DNA of 64,000 bases, from assembly GCA_963769905.1 (NCBI GenBank), contig CAVYNG010000002.1:930001-994000 (forward strand), given 5' to 3'. Shown one piece after another: positions 1 to 8,721 of the stretch. The position numbers were made by a program, and so were the translations under genes. The notes under the pieces were generated by a model. It was not told where the DNA came from and made no database searches. It saw only the letters and a program-made list of their open reading frames with translations. Source of the DNA: Bog-756 sp963769905. Lineage in GTDB: Bacteria; Actinomycetota; Acidimicrobiia; Acidimicrobiales; RAAP-2. The stretch's first letter is position 1. Every line of letters starts with the position of its first letter.

Positions 1-220
1 GCCAAGACGCTTGATCGGAGTCCAATGTCGGGCGGACGGGGTATCCCCCAACGCCGGGAGCGGGTCGGTTATCAACTGTGGCTGAACGGCACGAGTGGGA
101 CACGCCTGCGACCCGAAAGAGGTTGCCCATTGCCGGTGATCGGGGTCCTTGGCGGCATCGGCCGAGTCAGTTGGCCCGAGCGAGGGCGAACCGCTGCCCC
201 GTGAGCGGATCACGTCGGCC

Positions 221-1081
221 TCAGCAGCGGTAGAGGCGTTCCGCGTTGGATGCGAAGAGTTTCTCCCGGCTCGTTCCGTCGAGATCGGCGGTCAAGGCGG
301 AGTAGATCGAGTAGAGATCGTCGAAGCTTCCGTTGGCACCGTCGGGCGGGAAGTTGCTGGCGAAGAAGCAGCGGTCGACGCCGAAGGTCTCGAGGCAGTG
401 CTCGATCCACGGGTTGAAGGTTTCCACTCCCATCGTTCCGAAGCCCGTGGAGAGACCGGACAGCTTGCAGTGGACGGCTGGCCCGAGCGCCGCGAGGCTC
501 GCAATCCCGGACTTCCACAGGGCGAGCTCCTCGTCCGAGCCGGAGTGCGGCCACCCGGCGTGCTCGACGACCACCGTCAGGTCGGTCCACCCGCCGAGCG
601 TCGCCGCCCAACCCTCGATCTGGTCCGGTCGGGCCAGCATCTCGAGCACCAGCCCACGGTTGCGTAGCCCATCGAGGATCTCGGGGCTCGGCACCATATC
701 CGTGCTACCACCCATCGGACGAACGCCGCGAAAACGGGACGCGGCCATCTGCGCGTCGAGTTGTTGGAGGGCCTCGACGACCGGCACCTTGAGGGAGACG
801 CCGCCGATGATCGCATCGGGATGCCCTGTCGCCTCGGCCTCCTCCTCGCGCTCGATGGTTTCGGCGACGAAATCCGTCCCTGCGGCGACGTGCACGAACT
901 TCTGCACGTTCCATTTCGCCGCTTCCGTGAAATAGGTCTTCTGGTCGAAGTAACGGGCCCAGCCCGAGATGTCGCCCATCTTCAGGTCTCGGAGACCCGT
1001 CAGATAGGGATACATATCGGTGCGGTCCGGGTCCCACAGGTGGACATGGGCATCGACGATCCGGTCGATCTCGGCAGCCAT
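221..1081 (-). CDS. Amidohydrolase family protein (amidohydro_2 TIM barrel)
   Basis: A 286-residue TIM-barrel hydrolase of the amidohydrolase-2 superfamily, which hydrolyses or decarboxylates ring carboxylates, lactones or amides in the cytoplasm. The N-terminus carries the HxH metal pair (VDAHVHLWD, residues 9-17). VVEHAGWPH lies mid-protein and a late FFASNFPPDG segment corresponds to the usual C-terminal strand. The ATG at 1081 is chosen because AAGGAGG sits 5 nt upstream; an in-frame ATG at 1099 overlaps that ribosome site and is less likely. It follows a tandem SDR and a Baeyer-Villiger monooxygenase on the same strand, which suggests a ketone or ester breakdown cluster. The exact substrate cannot be read from sequence. 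Confidence 0.88.
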   Translation of the reverse strand: MAAEIDRIVDAHVHLWDPDRTDMYPYLTGLRDLKMGDISGWARYFDQKTYFTEAAKWNVQKFVHVAAGTDFVAETIEREEEAEATGHPDAIIGGVSLKVPVVEALQQLDAQMAASRFRGVRPMGGSTDMVPSPEILDGLRNRGLVLEMLARPDQIEGWAATLGGWTDLTVVVEHAGWPHSGSDEELALWKSGIASLAALGPAVHCKLSGLSTGFGTMGVETFNPWIEHCLETFGVDRCFFASNFPPDGANGSFDDLYSIYSALTADLDGTSREKLFASNAERLYRC

Positions 1082-1130
1082 CGAGTCCTCCTTCGTCACG
1101 AACCTGAGCCCGGCCGGTCGCCTTCGCGGG

Positions 1131-2840
1131 TCAGCTCACGCCGCCGGCGACGACGCTGCGCATCGCGCTGTCGAGCCACTCGGGGATCGCCGGTCCACCG
1201 AATGCCAGCGTCGTGGCAGGACTCGGGTGACTCCGCAGCCCGAACCACCCGGACCCTGCCACCAGTTCGGCGCCCGACAGGGTGGAGACTTCGCCGCTCC
1301 GCACGAGGTGGGTGACCAGCTCTGCGACGGGCCGCCGTTCACGTTGCTCTCCGGTCTCCACACTGATCGCGAACGCATCGACCCGGTCCGATGTCGCGGT
1401 GTGGGCCGAGCGGGCCAGCTGGGTGGCGGCCTGAGCCCTGCTCCGACCCGCGGAGAAGGTCGCATCGGTGAGCGTCACCAATCGGACCGGCCGAGAATCC
1501 TCGGCCGAGTAGTCCGACACCGCACGCGCCCACGCCGCGTCGGTGCGGATGGCCTCGGTGATCCCCACGTGCTCGTCGAGCACGTGTCGCCAGTCGCGTC
1601 CGGACGTCCTTGCATCCGCACGCCCGCGACCGTCGCTCAAGGCGACCACCACCGCGTCGACGGGACCGGCGTCCCGCGCCGCCACCGAGAGCAGTCGGGC
1701 AGCTGCCTCGAATTCACCGGGGATCTCGTTCGAGACAGGCCAGTCGTCGGACACTGCCCCGACGCCCAGACATTTCACCCCCTGCGAGATGAGGGCCTCG
1801 CCGAGCACCGCCCCCCACGCCGGGTCGTCGGTCACCACCACGCACGTTCCGACGCCTGAGCCATCCGAGCCGGATGGCGGCACGGTTTCGTCGAACACCC
1901 CGGGAAACCGCGGATTGCTGCCTCCGTTGGTGGCCTGGGCTGCCTCGGCGGTGACGAACGCCTTCGGGACGACCGCTTCGAGCGCGTGCGGGAGAGACCT
2001 CACGTCTCGGGTCCGGCAAACTTCGAGCAGGCGAGGAGGGGTGATCAGCGCGAGCTCCGATCCGCCCGAGAAGATCACCTCCCCCGTGCACCACGAGAAC
2101 GCCTCGCTGGCCAGATACGCACCGACCGGGCCGAGATGCTCCGGCGGCGGCATCGACCCGAGGCCGAGGCCACCGGTCCGCGAGTCACGTCCCTGGCGAC
2201 GGGATCCAGCGGCCGGTGGCGGCATCGCCGCGGTGACCATCCGGGTGGCGGCGATCGGGGAGAGCGCGTTGACGCTCACTCCTGATGGTGCTCTCTTCCC
2301 GATCTGCCACGTGAGCGCCGCGACCGCACGCTTCGCGCAGCCGTACGCCCCGGTATTCGCCGGGCGCCACCCCGATCCCGAGGTGACGCCGAGGATCCGG
2401 CCGTGTCCGGCCTCGGCCATGAGCGGGAGTGCCGCGCCGAGGACGTTGAGATAGCCGTCCAGATGGACGGCGAGCACCGCGGCCCAGTCGTCCTCGCTGC
2501 CGGAACCAAAGTCGGTCGGGCGGGAGATGCCGGCAACGTTCACCACCGCGTCCACCGAGCCGAATTCCTTTGCCAACTCGGTGAACAGGTGCTCGACAGC
2601 CTCCCGGTCGGTGACCGAGTTGTTCGAGGCCCGAGCCGTCCCCCCGGCATCGATGATCCGTTGGGCCGTCGTCGGTCCCTGGTCGCCGACCCGGCTCGAC
2701 CCGTCGACCGAAACGACCGGATCCAAGGTGACCACGTACGCGCCACTGCGGCCGAACTCTTCTGCGATCGCGGCGCCGATCCCTGCAGCGCCGCCGGTCA
2801 CGACGACGACCGGCTGGCGGCCTTCACCCGACGGCGGCAA
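1131..2840 (-). CDS. Tandem short-chain dehydrogenase/reductase, second half degenerate
   Basis: 569 residues, about twice the usual SDR length. The first half is a classical NAD(P)-dependent SDR: TGGAAGIG cofactor loop near residues 15-22, NVAG near 100, a catalytic Ser in GVTSGSG and a YGCAK Tyr-Lys pair near 165-169. The second half (about 330-569) again begins with a Rossmann-like strand (GTCVVVTDD) but has no recognisable glycine loop or YxxxK pair, so it looks like a dead SDR copy. The start codon is TTG, set by a strong AGGAGG 4-5 nt upstream. It lies 48 nt downstream of the monooxygenase gene and is probably co-transcribed with it. Substrate unknown. Confidence 0.85.
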   Translation of the reverse strand: MPPSGEGRQPVVVVTGGAAGIGAAIAEEFGRSGAYVVTLDPVVSVDGSSRVGDQGPTTAQRIIDAGGTARASNNSVTDREAVEHLFTELAKEFGSVDAVVNVAGISRPTDFGSGSEDDWAAVLAVHLDGYLNVLGAALPLMAEAGHGRILGVTSGSGWRPANTGAYGCAKRAVAALTWQIGKRAPSGVSVNALSPIAATRMVTAAMPPPAAGSRRQGRDSRTGGLGLGSMPPPEHLGPVGAYLASEAFSWCTGEVIFSGGSELALITPPRLLEVCRTRDVRSLPHALEAVVPKAFVTAEAAQATNGGSNPRFPGVFDETVPPSGSDGSGVGTCVVVTDDPAWGAVLGEALISQGVKCLGVGAVSDDWPVSNEIPGEFEAAARLLSVAARDAGPVDAVVVALSDGRGRADARTSGRDWRHVLDEHVGITEAIRTDAAWARAVSDYSAEDSRPVRLVTLTDATFSAGRSRAQAATQLARSAHTATSDRVDAFAISVETGEQRERRPVAELVTHLVRSGEVSTLSGAELVAGSGWFGLRSHPSPATTLAFGGPAIPEWLDSAMRSVVAGGVS

Positions 2841-2889
2841 TGTTCCTCCTCACCATTCCAGAATGCAGCCGAGAGTGCAGCCGCTCACT

Positions 2890-4710
2890 TCAGAGCGCTG
2901 CCGTCGATTGGTCGAGCTCCAATCCGGCGAAGTCGCCCCGTTCGCGCCACTCCGCGAGCATCGCGACCCAGCCGAAGAGGTCACCGCGACCGCCACCCCA
3001 GGCACCGCTCCGGGGGCTGATGTCCTTCGGGTGGCCTTCGAGGTTGAGCCGGGACGGCGTGCACGCCTCCATGACCGCGCTGGCGTCCTTGTAGGAACCG
3101 ACGATCTCCTCCACGTACTCCTTCTCGGCCTCTGCACTCACGTCGAAGACCCGGATGCCCTGTTCCTCGAGCAACTTGACGGTTCCCGCGATGTGCACCG
3201 CACCTTCTTCGACGATGACCGTGTTATTGACGCTGATGACGGCTTGCTGGCCGGGTGCAGGCATGATGAAGAGGTTCGGGAACCCTCTCGTCACCATCCC
3301 GTGCAAGGTGGCGGCTCCGGCCGCCCATTTCTCGGCGAGCCGCACACCGCCGCGGCCGACGATCTCGTGGCCGGCCCGCCGGGGGAACGGCGTCAACTCC
3401 CCCTCGAAGCCCGTGGCATAGATGAGGCAGTCGAGCTCGTACTCCTCCCCGTTGCAGAGGAGACCGCGCTCGGTCACCTTTTCGATGCCGGAGGGACAGT
3501 CGACCAGGGTCACGTTGCGCAGGTTGAAGGCGGGAAGGTACTCGTCGTGGAAGCAGGGCCGCTTGCAGAGGTAGCGGTAGTAGGGCTTCAGGATCTCGGC
3601 GACCCGGGGATCCGACACGGTCGCTTCGATGCGCGACCGGTGCTCCTCCATGATGGCAAAGTCCTCCTCCTCGGCCCGAAGGACGAACTCCTGCATCGAG
3701 GCGCCCGGCTCCCTCCGCGGGTTCCACACCCTTGCCATGTGATGGGTCCACCCGTCGTCGACGAGGTTGATCTCTTCCGGGCGCCCGTCGAGGATGGCGT
3801 GGAAGTTGTACATGCGCTCCCGCTGCCACCCGGGACGGAGACTCGCGGCGAAGTCGTCGGGCGTGAGCCGGTTGTCACGGACGCCCACGGCTGAGGGCGT
3901 GCGCTGGAAGACATAGAGGTGCTTGGAGGACTCCGCAAGAGGCATCACGCACTGGATCGCGCTCGCACCCGTGCCGACGACGGCGACCACCTTGTCGCCG
4001 AGCTTGTCGAGCTTCCCCTGGAGGCTTCCCCCGGTGTAGTCGTAGTCCCAGCGCGCGGTGTGGAACGACTTGCCTTGGAACAGCTCCATGCCCGGTATGT
4101 CCGGCAGCTTCATCAGGTTCAGGATCCCGACCGCCATGACAACGTACCGGGCTCTGATCTCGTCGCCGCGGTCGGTCCGGAGGACCCACCTTCCACTGCT
4201 CTCCTCCCACTCCGTCGCGGTGACGCCGGTGTGGAACAGCGCGTCGTCGACCAGGTCGTATTTGTCTGCGATCCTCTGGAGGTGCTCGAGGATCTCGTCA
4301 CCGAAGGCGAAGCGCCGCTTCGGGACGTAATTCATGTCCTCGAGCATCGGCATGTAGATGTAGGACTCCACGTCGCACATCACTCCGGGGTACCGGTTCC
4401 AATACCAGGTACCGCCGACCCCGCCTGCCTGGTCGATCAGCCGGATTTGGGGTACTCCGGCCCTTCGCAGCTCGGCGCCCGCCACGAGGCCTGCGATGCC
4501 GGCCCCGATGATGGCCACGTCGACCTCGTCGGAAACGGGCTCCCGGTGGTCGAAGGGGGTGAACGGGTCCTCGCGGTACCTGGCGAAGAGGGCGTCGCCG
4601 GTCAGGTCCCGGATGGCTGATCGCCCCTCGACCAACCGCTTGTCGCGCTCCTCCCGGTACTTGGCGTGGACTTTGTCCGGGTCGAAGTGTGGCGAACTGT
4701 CGGTCTTCAC
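2890..4710 (-). CDS. Flavin-dependent Baeyer-Villiger monooxygenase
   Basis: A 606-residue class B flavoprotein that inserts oxygen next to a carbonyl, turning ketones into esters or lactones using FAD and NADPH. Visible signatures: FAD-binding GAGIAG at 69-74, GGVGGTWYWNRYPG at 97-110, the Baeyer-Villiger fingerprint FQGKSFHTARWD at 211-222 and the NADPH Rossmann motif GTGAS at 246-250. Length fits the phenylacetone/cyclododecanone monooxygenase group with its N-terminal extension. The start is GTG at 4710 with no Shine-Dalgarno, next to an AT-rich -10-like site, so translation may be leaderless. The downstream SDR and hydrolase fit an alcohol-ketone-ester degradation order. Confidence 0.93.
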   Translation of the reverse strand: MKTDSSPHFDPDKVHAKYREERDKRLVEGRSAIRDLTGDALFARYREDPFTPFDHREPVSDEVDVAIIGAGIAGLVAGAELRRAGVPQIRLIDQAGGVGGTWYWNRYPGVMCDVESYIYMPMLEDMNYVPKRRFAFGDEILEHLQRIADKYDLVDDALFHTGVTATEWEESSGRWVLRTDRGDEIRARYVVMAVGILNLMKLPDIPGMELFQGKSFHTARWDYDYTGGSLQGKLDKLGDKVVAVVGTGASAIQCVMPLAESSKHLYVFQRTPSAVGVRDNRLTPDDFAASLRPGWQRERMYNFHAILDGRPEEINLVDDGWTHHMARVWNPRREPGASMQEFVLRAEEEDFAIMEEHRSRIEATVSDPRVAEILKPYYRYLCKRPCFHDEYLPAFNLRNVTLVDCPSGIEKVTERGLLCNGEEYELDCLIYATGFEGELTPFPRRAGHEIVGRGGVRLAEKWAAGAATLHGMVTRGFPNLFIMPAPGQQAVISVNNTVIVEEGAVHIAGTVKLLEEQGIRVFDVSAEAEKEYVEEIVGSYKDASAVMEACTPSRLNLEGHPKDISPRSGAWGGGRGDLFGWVAMLAEWRERGDFAGLELDQSTAAL

Positions 4711-4719
4711 GAAGGCAAC

Positions 4720-4760
4720 GCTATATAAAAATCAGCGACACCGTTCCCGCTCGTCCTCGT
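4720..4760 (-). promoter_or_regulatory. Candidate promoter of the Baeyer-Villiger monooxygenase gene
   Basis: Just upstream of the GTG at 4710 the minus strand carries ATTTTTATATAG, an unusually AT-rich patch for this genome. The TATATA hexamer (4722-4727) ends 11 nt before the start codon, so initiation about 7 nt downstream would leave almost no leader. That agrees with the absence of a ribosome site. No clear -35 element is seen. Confidence 0.4.
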
Positions 4761-4969
4761 CCGAGCAGTGCTCGCCACCCGACCTTGAGGACGAAGTTTT
4801 CGGCGATCTTCGTCCCCATTCTCGTCGGAGCAGGATTGCGCGGTGGTCTCCGGCCCGGCGAACAGGGTGGCCGCGTGCGGGACGCCGATCCTCGCGGTCG
4901 TGGCGGTGGCGCCTCGGTAAATCGTGCGAGAGTCGACCGCCTCGGCTGGGGACTGCAGCAGCCGCGTGA

Positions 4970-6238
4970 CTACATCATCGTCGCGGTATCTTTGCCGGCG
5001 GCCGAGGGCAGCGCCGGGCGGATCATTGCCTGCAAGGTGTAGGAGGCGGCCAGCGTGCCGTCCCGGGTGAAGACCTTCCCGTCACCGAGGGCGAGTCCGC
5101 GACCGGCCCACACGGCGGTGGTGCTGTAGAGGAGCCACTCGTCGAGCGGTGCGTCGTCCTCGAAGGCGAGCGCGATGGCGACAGGAGCAGTCGAGAGGCT
5201 CATGTGTGCCTGGGCCTCGCCGAAACCCCGATGTGGCCGCATCGCGGCCGCGATCGTCCAGTGGGTGGTTGGCTGGGCGAGAAGGGCGTTCCGCATGAGT
5301 GGTTCCTTTGGATTCTCCCGATGTCGCATCCAGACATGGAGGACCGCCGGCCCGAGTCGCTCGGGGTCCGGGTTGTACGCGCCGTCGACGATGCGGATGT
5401 CGCGGCCGGTCACCCTCATGTCGTAGGGCTCGGCCGACTCGGGTCCTGGCACGTCGGGCATCGGGGCGGTGTGCCGGATGACGTCCGGAGCACCTGTGTC
5501 CGCGAGCACGAGCGACTCGGCCACCAACTTGTCTCCCTGAGTGGATCGAACCGCGAGGGTCGAGAAGGTGCGACCCTTCCGCGACGGGTCGACCTGCAAC
5601 ATCACCGGGCCGTCGAACCCCGCGGCGCGGACGAAGTTCATCGATGCCCAGGTCACCCGCTGGTCCGGCACGGTTCGGCCTGCGGCGACGATGGCCTGCG
5701 CGAGGAGCTGGCCCCCTTCGACCACGTTGCGGGTCTGCTCGTGATAGCCGACCGCGACGAACCCCCCGGCGCCGTCCGGGTGTGGCTCGATGACCCTGAG
5801 GAGATCGGTCTCGTCCCCCCAAACCGGGAACCGGTTGAGCGACGTCGCCGAGTCCGGCCAGGAGGACGCGACTTCGACGACGGTCTTCTCGTGATACACG
5901 CCCAGATAGCCTTCGATCCCGGCCACCTCCTCGAACGGGTGAGGATAGGTCCAGAAGAGGTTGTCGACGGTCGGGTCGCCCTTGGTGAAGGACCAGTAAG
6001 AGGCTTGACCCTTGAAAGGACAGACCGAGTGGTGATCGGTGGGTTCGAGCAGATCGAGGCGGACGTCGCCCTCCGGAAAGTAGAGCCGTTCGACGTGGTC
6101 CGTCTCGATCAGTCGGAGCGCCGACTCGCTCTCGGCCACTACGACGCCGCCGACGAGCACACGCGCCGTGCCGATGCACGGAACAAGATCGATCCGGTAG
6201 TCGGGGTACTTGGACCAAGCGGACTCGACATCGCTCAT
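4970..6238 (-). CDS. DUF427 domain fused to acyl-CoA thioesterase II (TesB-like)
   Basis: 422 residues in two parts. Residues about 30-130 match DUF427 (VLVGGVVVAES, YFPEGDV, CPFKGQASYWSF). Residues about 150-415 are a double hot-dog TesB-type acyl-CoA thioesterase: the VAVGYHEQTRNVVEGGQLLAQAIVAAG segment resembles the GG(Q/H) N-terminal helix region and LHVWMRHR leads into the second hot-dog. It would cleave acyl-CoA to free acid and CoA in the cytoplasm. GGAGG lies 4 nt before the ATG. A perfect 13-bp FadR-like palindrome sits 16-28 nt upstream, suggesting fatty-acid-responsive control. The fusion partner's role is unknown. Confidence 0.85.
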   Translation of the reverse strand: MSDVESAWSKYPDYRIDLVPCIGTARVLVGGVVVAESESALRLIETDHVERLYFPEGDVRLDLLEPTDHHSVCPFKGQASYWSFTKGDPTVDNLFWTYPHPFEEVAGIEGYLGVYHEKTVVEVASSWPDSATSLNRFPVWGDETDLLRVIEPHPDGAGGFVAVGYHEQTRNVVEGGQLLAQAIVAAGRTVPDQRVTWASMNFVRAAGFDGPVMLQVDPSRKGRTFSTLAVRSTQGDKLVAESLVLADTGAPDVIRHTAPMPDVPGPESAEPYDMRVTGRDIRIVDGAYNPDPERLGPAVLHVWMRHRENPKEPLMRNALLAQPTTHWTIAAAMRPHRGFGEAQAHMSLSTAPVAIALAFEDDAPLDEWLLYSTTAVWAGRGLALGDGKVFTRDGTLAASYTLQAMIRPALPSAAGKDTATMM

Positions 6239-6253
6239 TGCCTCCAGATTCTA

Positions 6254-6266
6254 GTGGTCGGACCAC
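6254..6266. promoter_or_regulatory. FadR/GntR-like operator palindrome
   Basis: GTGGTC-G-GACCAC is a perfect inverted repeat. Its core TGGTCNGACCA is identical to the established FadR-type GntR consensus. It lies 16-28 nt before the thioesterase start and just past the end of the uracil-DNA glycosylase gene. No GntR gene is present in the window, so the regulator would act in trans. Confidence 0.55.
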
Positions 6267-6271
6267 AAGGC

Positions 6272-6874
6272 TCAGCGGGCGAGATCGGGATGCGTTCCGA
6301 GGATCGCATCGATCGCCGAGCGCAGCTGCGGGATCAGCTCGTCTTCGAACCAGGGGTTCTGCCGAAGCCAGCCGTTGTTCCGCCAACTCGGGTGCGGAAG
6401 GGGGACGATCACCGGCCACCGCTGTCTCCATGACGCGACCGCTTCGGTGACCGTCCTCGCGTCCTCGAGGTGGTATCGATGGGCGTACTGCCCGACCAGC
6501 AGGGTCATTCGTAGTTTGGGGAGCGATCGGATCAGGCGCTCGTGCCAGGTCGGGGCGCACTCGGGGCGCGGCGGAAGGTCGCCGCTCGGACCGGTCCCCG
6601 GGAAGCAGAGCCCCATCGGCACGATCGCCACCCGGTGTGCGTCGTAGAACACCTCGTCGCTCATGCCGAGCCAGCCTCGAAGCCTTTTGCCGCTCGGGTC
6701 GGCGAAGGGTCTTCCCGCCTCGTGGGCCCTTCGTCCCGGTGCCTGTCCCACGATCAGGATTTCGGCACTGCGATCGAGCTGGACGATCGGGCGCGGTGCG
6801 TAGGGGAGTGCGGCGGCGCACAGAGTGCAGGACTGCACGTCCGAGAGCAGCTCGTTGAACGAGGAGGGGGACAC
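6272..6874 (-). CDS. Uracil-DNA glycosylase family protein with a probable Fe-S cluster
   Basis: About 200 residues from a likely GTG at 6874; the frame is open further upstream but the upstream translation is Arg-rich and unlike the family. The UDG superfamily motifs are present: motif 1 as IVGQAPG and motif 2 as PHPSWRN. Four cysteines (CTLC near the N-terminus, then MGLC and PPRPEC) have the order of the four [4Fe-4S] ligands in family 4/5 enzymes. The GRRAHEAGRPFADPSG stretch resembles a widespread UDG-like group. It would remove damaged or misincorporated bases from DNA. The GH5 gene is divergent from it. No convincing ribosome site was found, so the start is uncertain. Confidence 0.8.
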   Translation of the reverse strand: MSPSSFNELLSDVQSCTLCAAALPYAPRPIVQLDRSAEILIVGQAPGRRAHEAGRPFADPSGKRLRGWLGMSDEVFYDAHRVAIVPMGLCFPGTGPSGDLPPRPECAPTWHERLIRSLPKLRMTLLVGQYAHRYHLEDARTVTEAVASWRQRWPVIVPLPHPSWRNNGWLRQNPWFEDELIPQLRSAIDAILGTHPDLAR

Positions 6875-6990
6875 GACGGAAGATTCGACCGAGGAGGCGG
6901 AACGGGGGCAGGTCGTCTGATCAGAGTATCGAGCCCCCGCCTCCGCCACGCCGGCGGCCGGGCAGACGCGAGTTAGGCCGCGAGAGAAGC

Positions 6991-8700
6991 GTGCTCTTTT
7001 CACCTCGATGGGCCAGACTCTCGGCCGTGGCCGGGGCGCGTGTCGCGAGCGAGGACCGTCGACCCGGTCGTTGTCTGCCGGGGTGGTGTGCGATCGCGCT
7101 GCTCGGCTGCGCGCTCGCCTCCTGCGGTGGGTCGCCTGCCTCGTCGCCCTCGCAATCTGCCAGTCCGGCGAACGGCCCGATCGGGCCGTTGCGCGCACCA
7201 GGTGGTCCATTCCTCGTCGACCAGGAGGGACGGACGGTCATCGTGCACGGGGTGAACCTCGTCTACAAGGTCCCGCCCTACGAGGTCGAGGTCACCGGTA
7301 GCGGTCCGAACGTCCTGACACCGCCCGAGGCGCAACGTATCGCCGCGCTCGGGTTCGACGTGGTCCGGCTGGGCGTCACCTGGAAAGGGCTCGAGCCCGG
7401 AACCGACCCCTCCAACGACGCGTCGATCTGCACGCCGGGTTCGCCGGGCGCCTCCGGGGCGGGCCAGTTCGACTCGTCGGCGTTCGACGCCTACCTGAGG
7501 CGTCTCGACGGGACGATCACGCTCCTCGCCCGCTACGGCATCTACTCGCTGATCGACATGCACCAGGATGTCTACAACGAGGCCTTTGCCGGCGAGGGCG
7601 CGCCGAATTGGGCGGTCTGCACCGACGGCATCGTCCCCCATCCCCAGCGCGGGGTGGCCAACTGGAGCGTCAACTACTCGGGGCCGGGCGTCGCAGAGGC
7701 GTACAGCCACTTCTGGAACAACGACGTGGTCGGCAACCTGCAGGGCCAGCTCGATACGGTCTGGACTGGGATCGCTGCCCACTACCGCGGGAATCCCTGG
7801 GTGATCGGGTACGACCCGTTCAACGAGCCCTACGGGTCGGAGCTCGCGACGCAGCCGAACAGTCCGACGTTCGACGCCGAGCTCGAATGTTTCTACACCG
7901 GACGGGCAGACCCCGGGCTCGACCAGGACGGCAAGCAGGTGACCTGCCCGGCCGACGACCCGGCGGAGGGTCTGATCCCTCGCATCGAAGCCGCCGATCC
8001 GACCCACCTTGTCGCCTACGAGGGGAATTACGGCACCGACTCGGGCGTACCGAACCACATCGGGGCCATGGACTTCCCGAACCTCGTGCTGAACTTCCAC
8101 GACTACTGCTTCCTGCACGTCCCGAACGGACCCGAACCTCCTGACTTCGCCTCCGTCTGCGGTCCTCTCGAGAACTACGTCTTCGCCCAGCACGCAGAGG
8201 AGCTGGCGAACGACGCCTCATCGGCCCAGCCGCGAGGTCCCGCGGAGCTGTTGACCGAATTCGGCGCCACGACGGACACCGCCGACCTCGCTCGCATCAC
8301 CGCGGACGCGGACCAGAACCTGGTGGGCTGGACCTACTGGCAGTGGATCAACTACGACGATCCGACCGGTTCGCACTCCTCCGCACTCTGGCCGCCACGC
8401 GCCGCCACTGCCTCGCAGTTGTCGGTGCTCTCACGAACCTATGCCACCGCCGTCTCCGGTGTTCCGACGGCGATGTCCTTCGATCCGACGACCGGTGCGT
8501 TCAGACTGCAGTACCGCGCGGACAAGGCGGTGAAGGCTCCCACGGTGATCGTCGTCCCGGTGTCGACGCACTATCGGAACGGCTACTGCGCGCGGGTGTC
8601 AGGGGGCAGGGTCACCTCGGGACCCGATGCGTCCCGGCTCGACGTGGCGAACGGCTCGGCGGCGACCGTGAACCTGACGCTCTCAGCCGGGCGGTGCTGA
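6991..8700 (+). CDS. Secreted GH5 endoglycoceramidase-like lipoprotein
   Basis: A 569-residue glycoside hydrolase family 5 protein. The N-terminus ends in a lipobox (ALASC, Cys about 45) followed by a Ser/Pro linker, so it should be exported and lipid-anchored. The TIM-barrel motifs are clear: RLGVTWKGLEP, DMHQDVYNE, the acid/base Glu in YDPFNEPYG (about 278) and the nucleophile Glu in LLTEFGATTD (about 424). DMHQDVYN and the C-terminal beta domain resemble endoglycosylceramidases, which free the sugar from glycosphingolipids. The GTG start is tentative; later in-frame GTG codons before the signal sequence are possible. The neighbouring phosphatase gene converges on it, 21 nt away. Confidence 0.85.
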   Translation: MLFSPRWARLSAVAGARVASEDRRPGRCLPGWCAIALLGCALASCGGSPASSPSQSASPANGPIGPLRAPGGPFLVDQEGRTVIVHGVNLVYKVPPYEVEVTGSGPNVLTPPEAQRIAALGFDVVRLGVTWKGLEPGTDPSNDASICTPGSPGASGAGQFDSSAFDAYLRRLDGTITLLARYGIYSLIDMHQDVYNEAFAGEGAPNWAVCTDGIVPHPQRGVANWSVNYSGPGVAEAYSHFWNNDVVGNLQGQLDTVWTGIAAHYRGNPWVIGYDPFNEPYGSELATQPNSPTFDAELECFYTGRADPGLDQDGKQVTCPADDPAEGLIPRIEAADPTHLVAYEGNYGTDSGVPNHIGAMDFPNLVLNFHDYCFLHVPNGPEPPDFASVCGPLENYVFAQHAEELANDASSAQPRGPAELLTEFGATTDTADLARITADADQNLVGWTYWQWINYDDPTGSHSSALWPPRAATASQLSVLSRTYATAVSGVPTAMSFDPTTGAFRLQYRADKAVKAPTVIVVPVSTHYRNGYCARVSGGRVTSGPDASRLDVANGSAATVNLTLSAGRC

Positions 8701-8721
8701 GCCCGCTGACGGTTGCGACCC

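Noticed and set aside
149..667. Plus-strand frame at the window start
   Set aside because: Antisense to the amidohydrolase, with no recognisable motif. The first 220 bases of the window hold nothing I can support.
5082..6821. Long minus-strand frame overlapping the thioesterase and uracil-DNA glycosylase genes
   Set aside because: Arg/Pro-rich shadow in another frame of two well-supported genes; no family signature.
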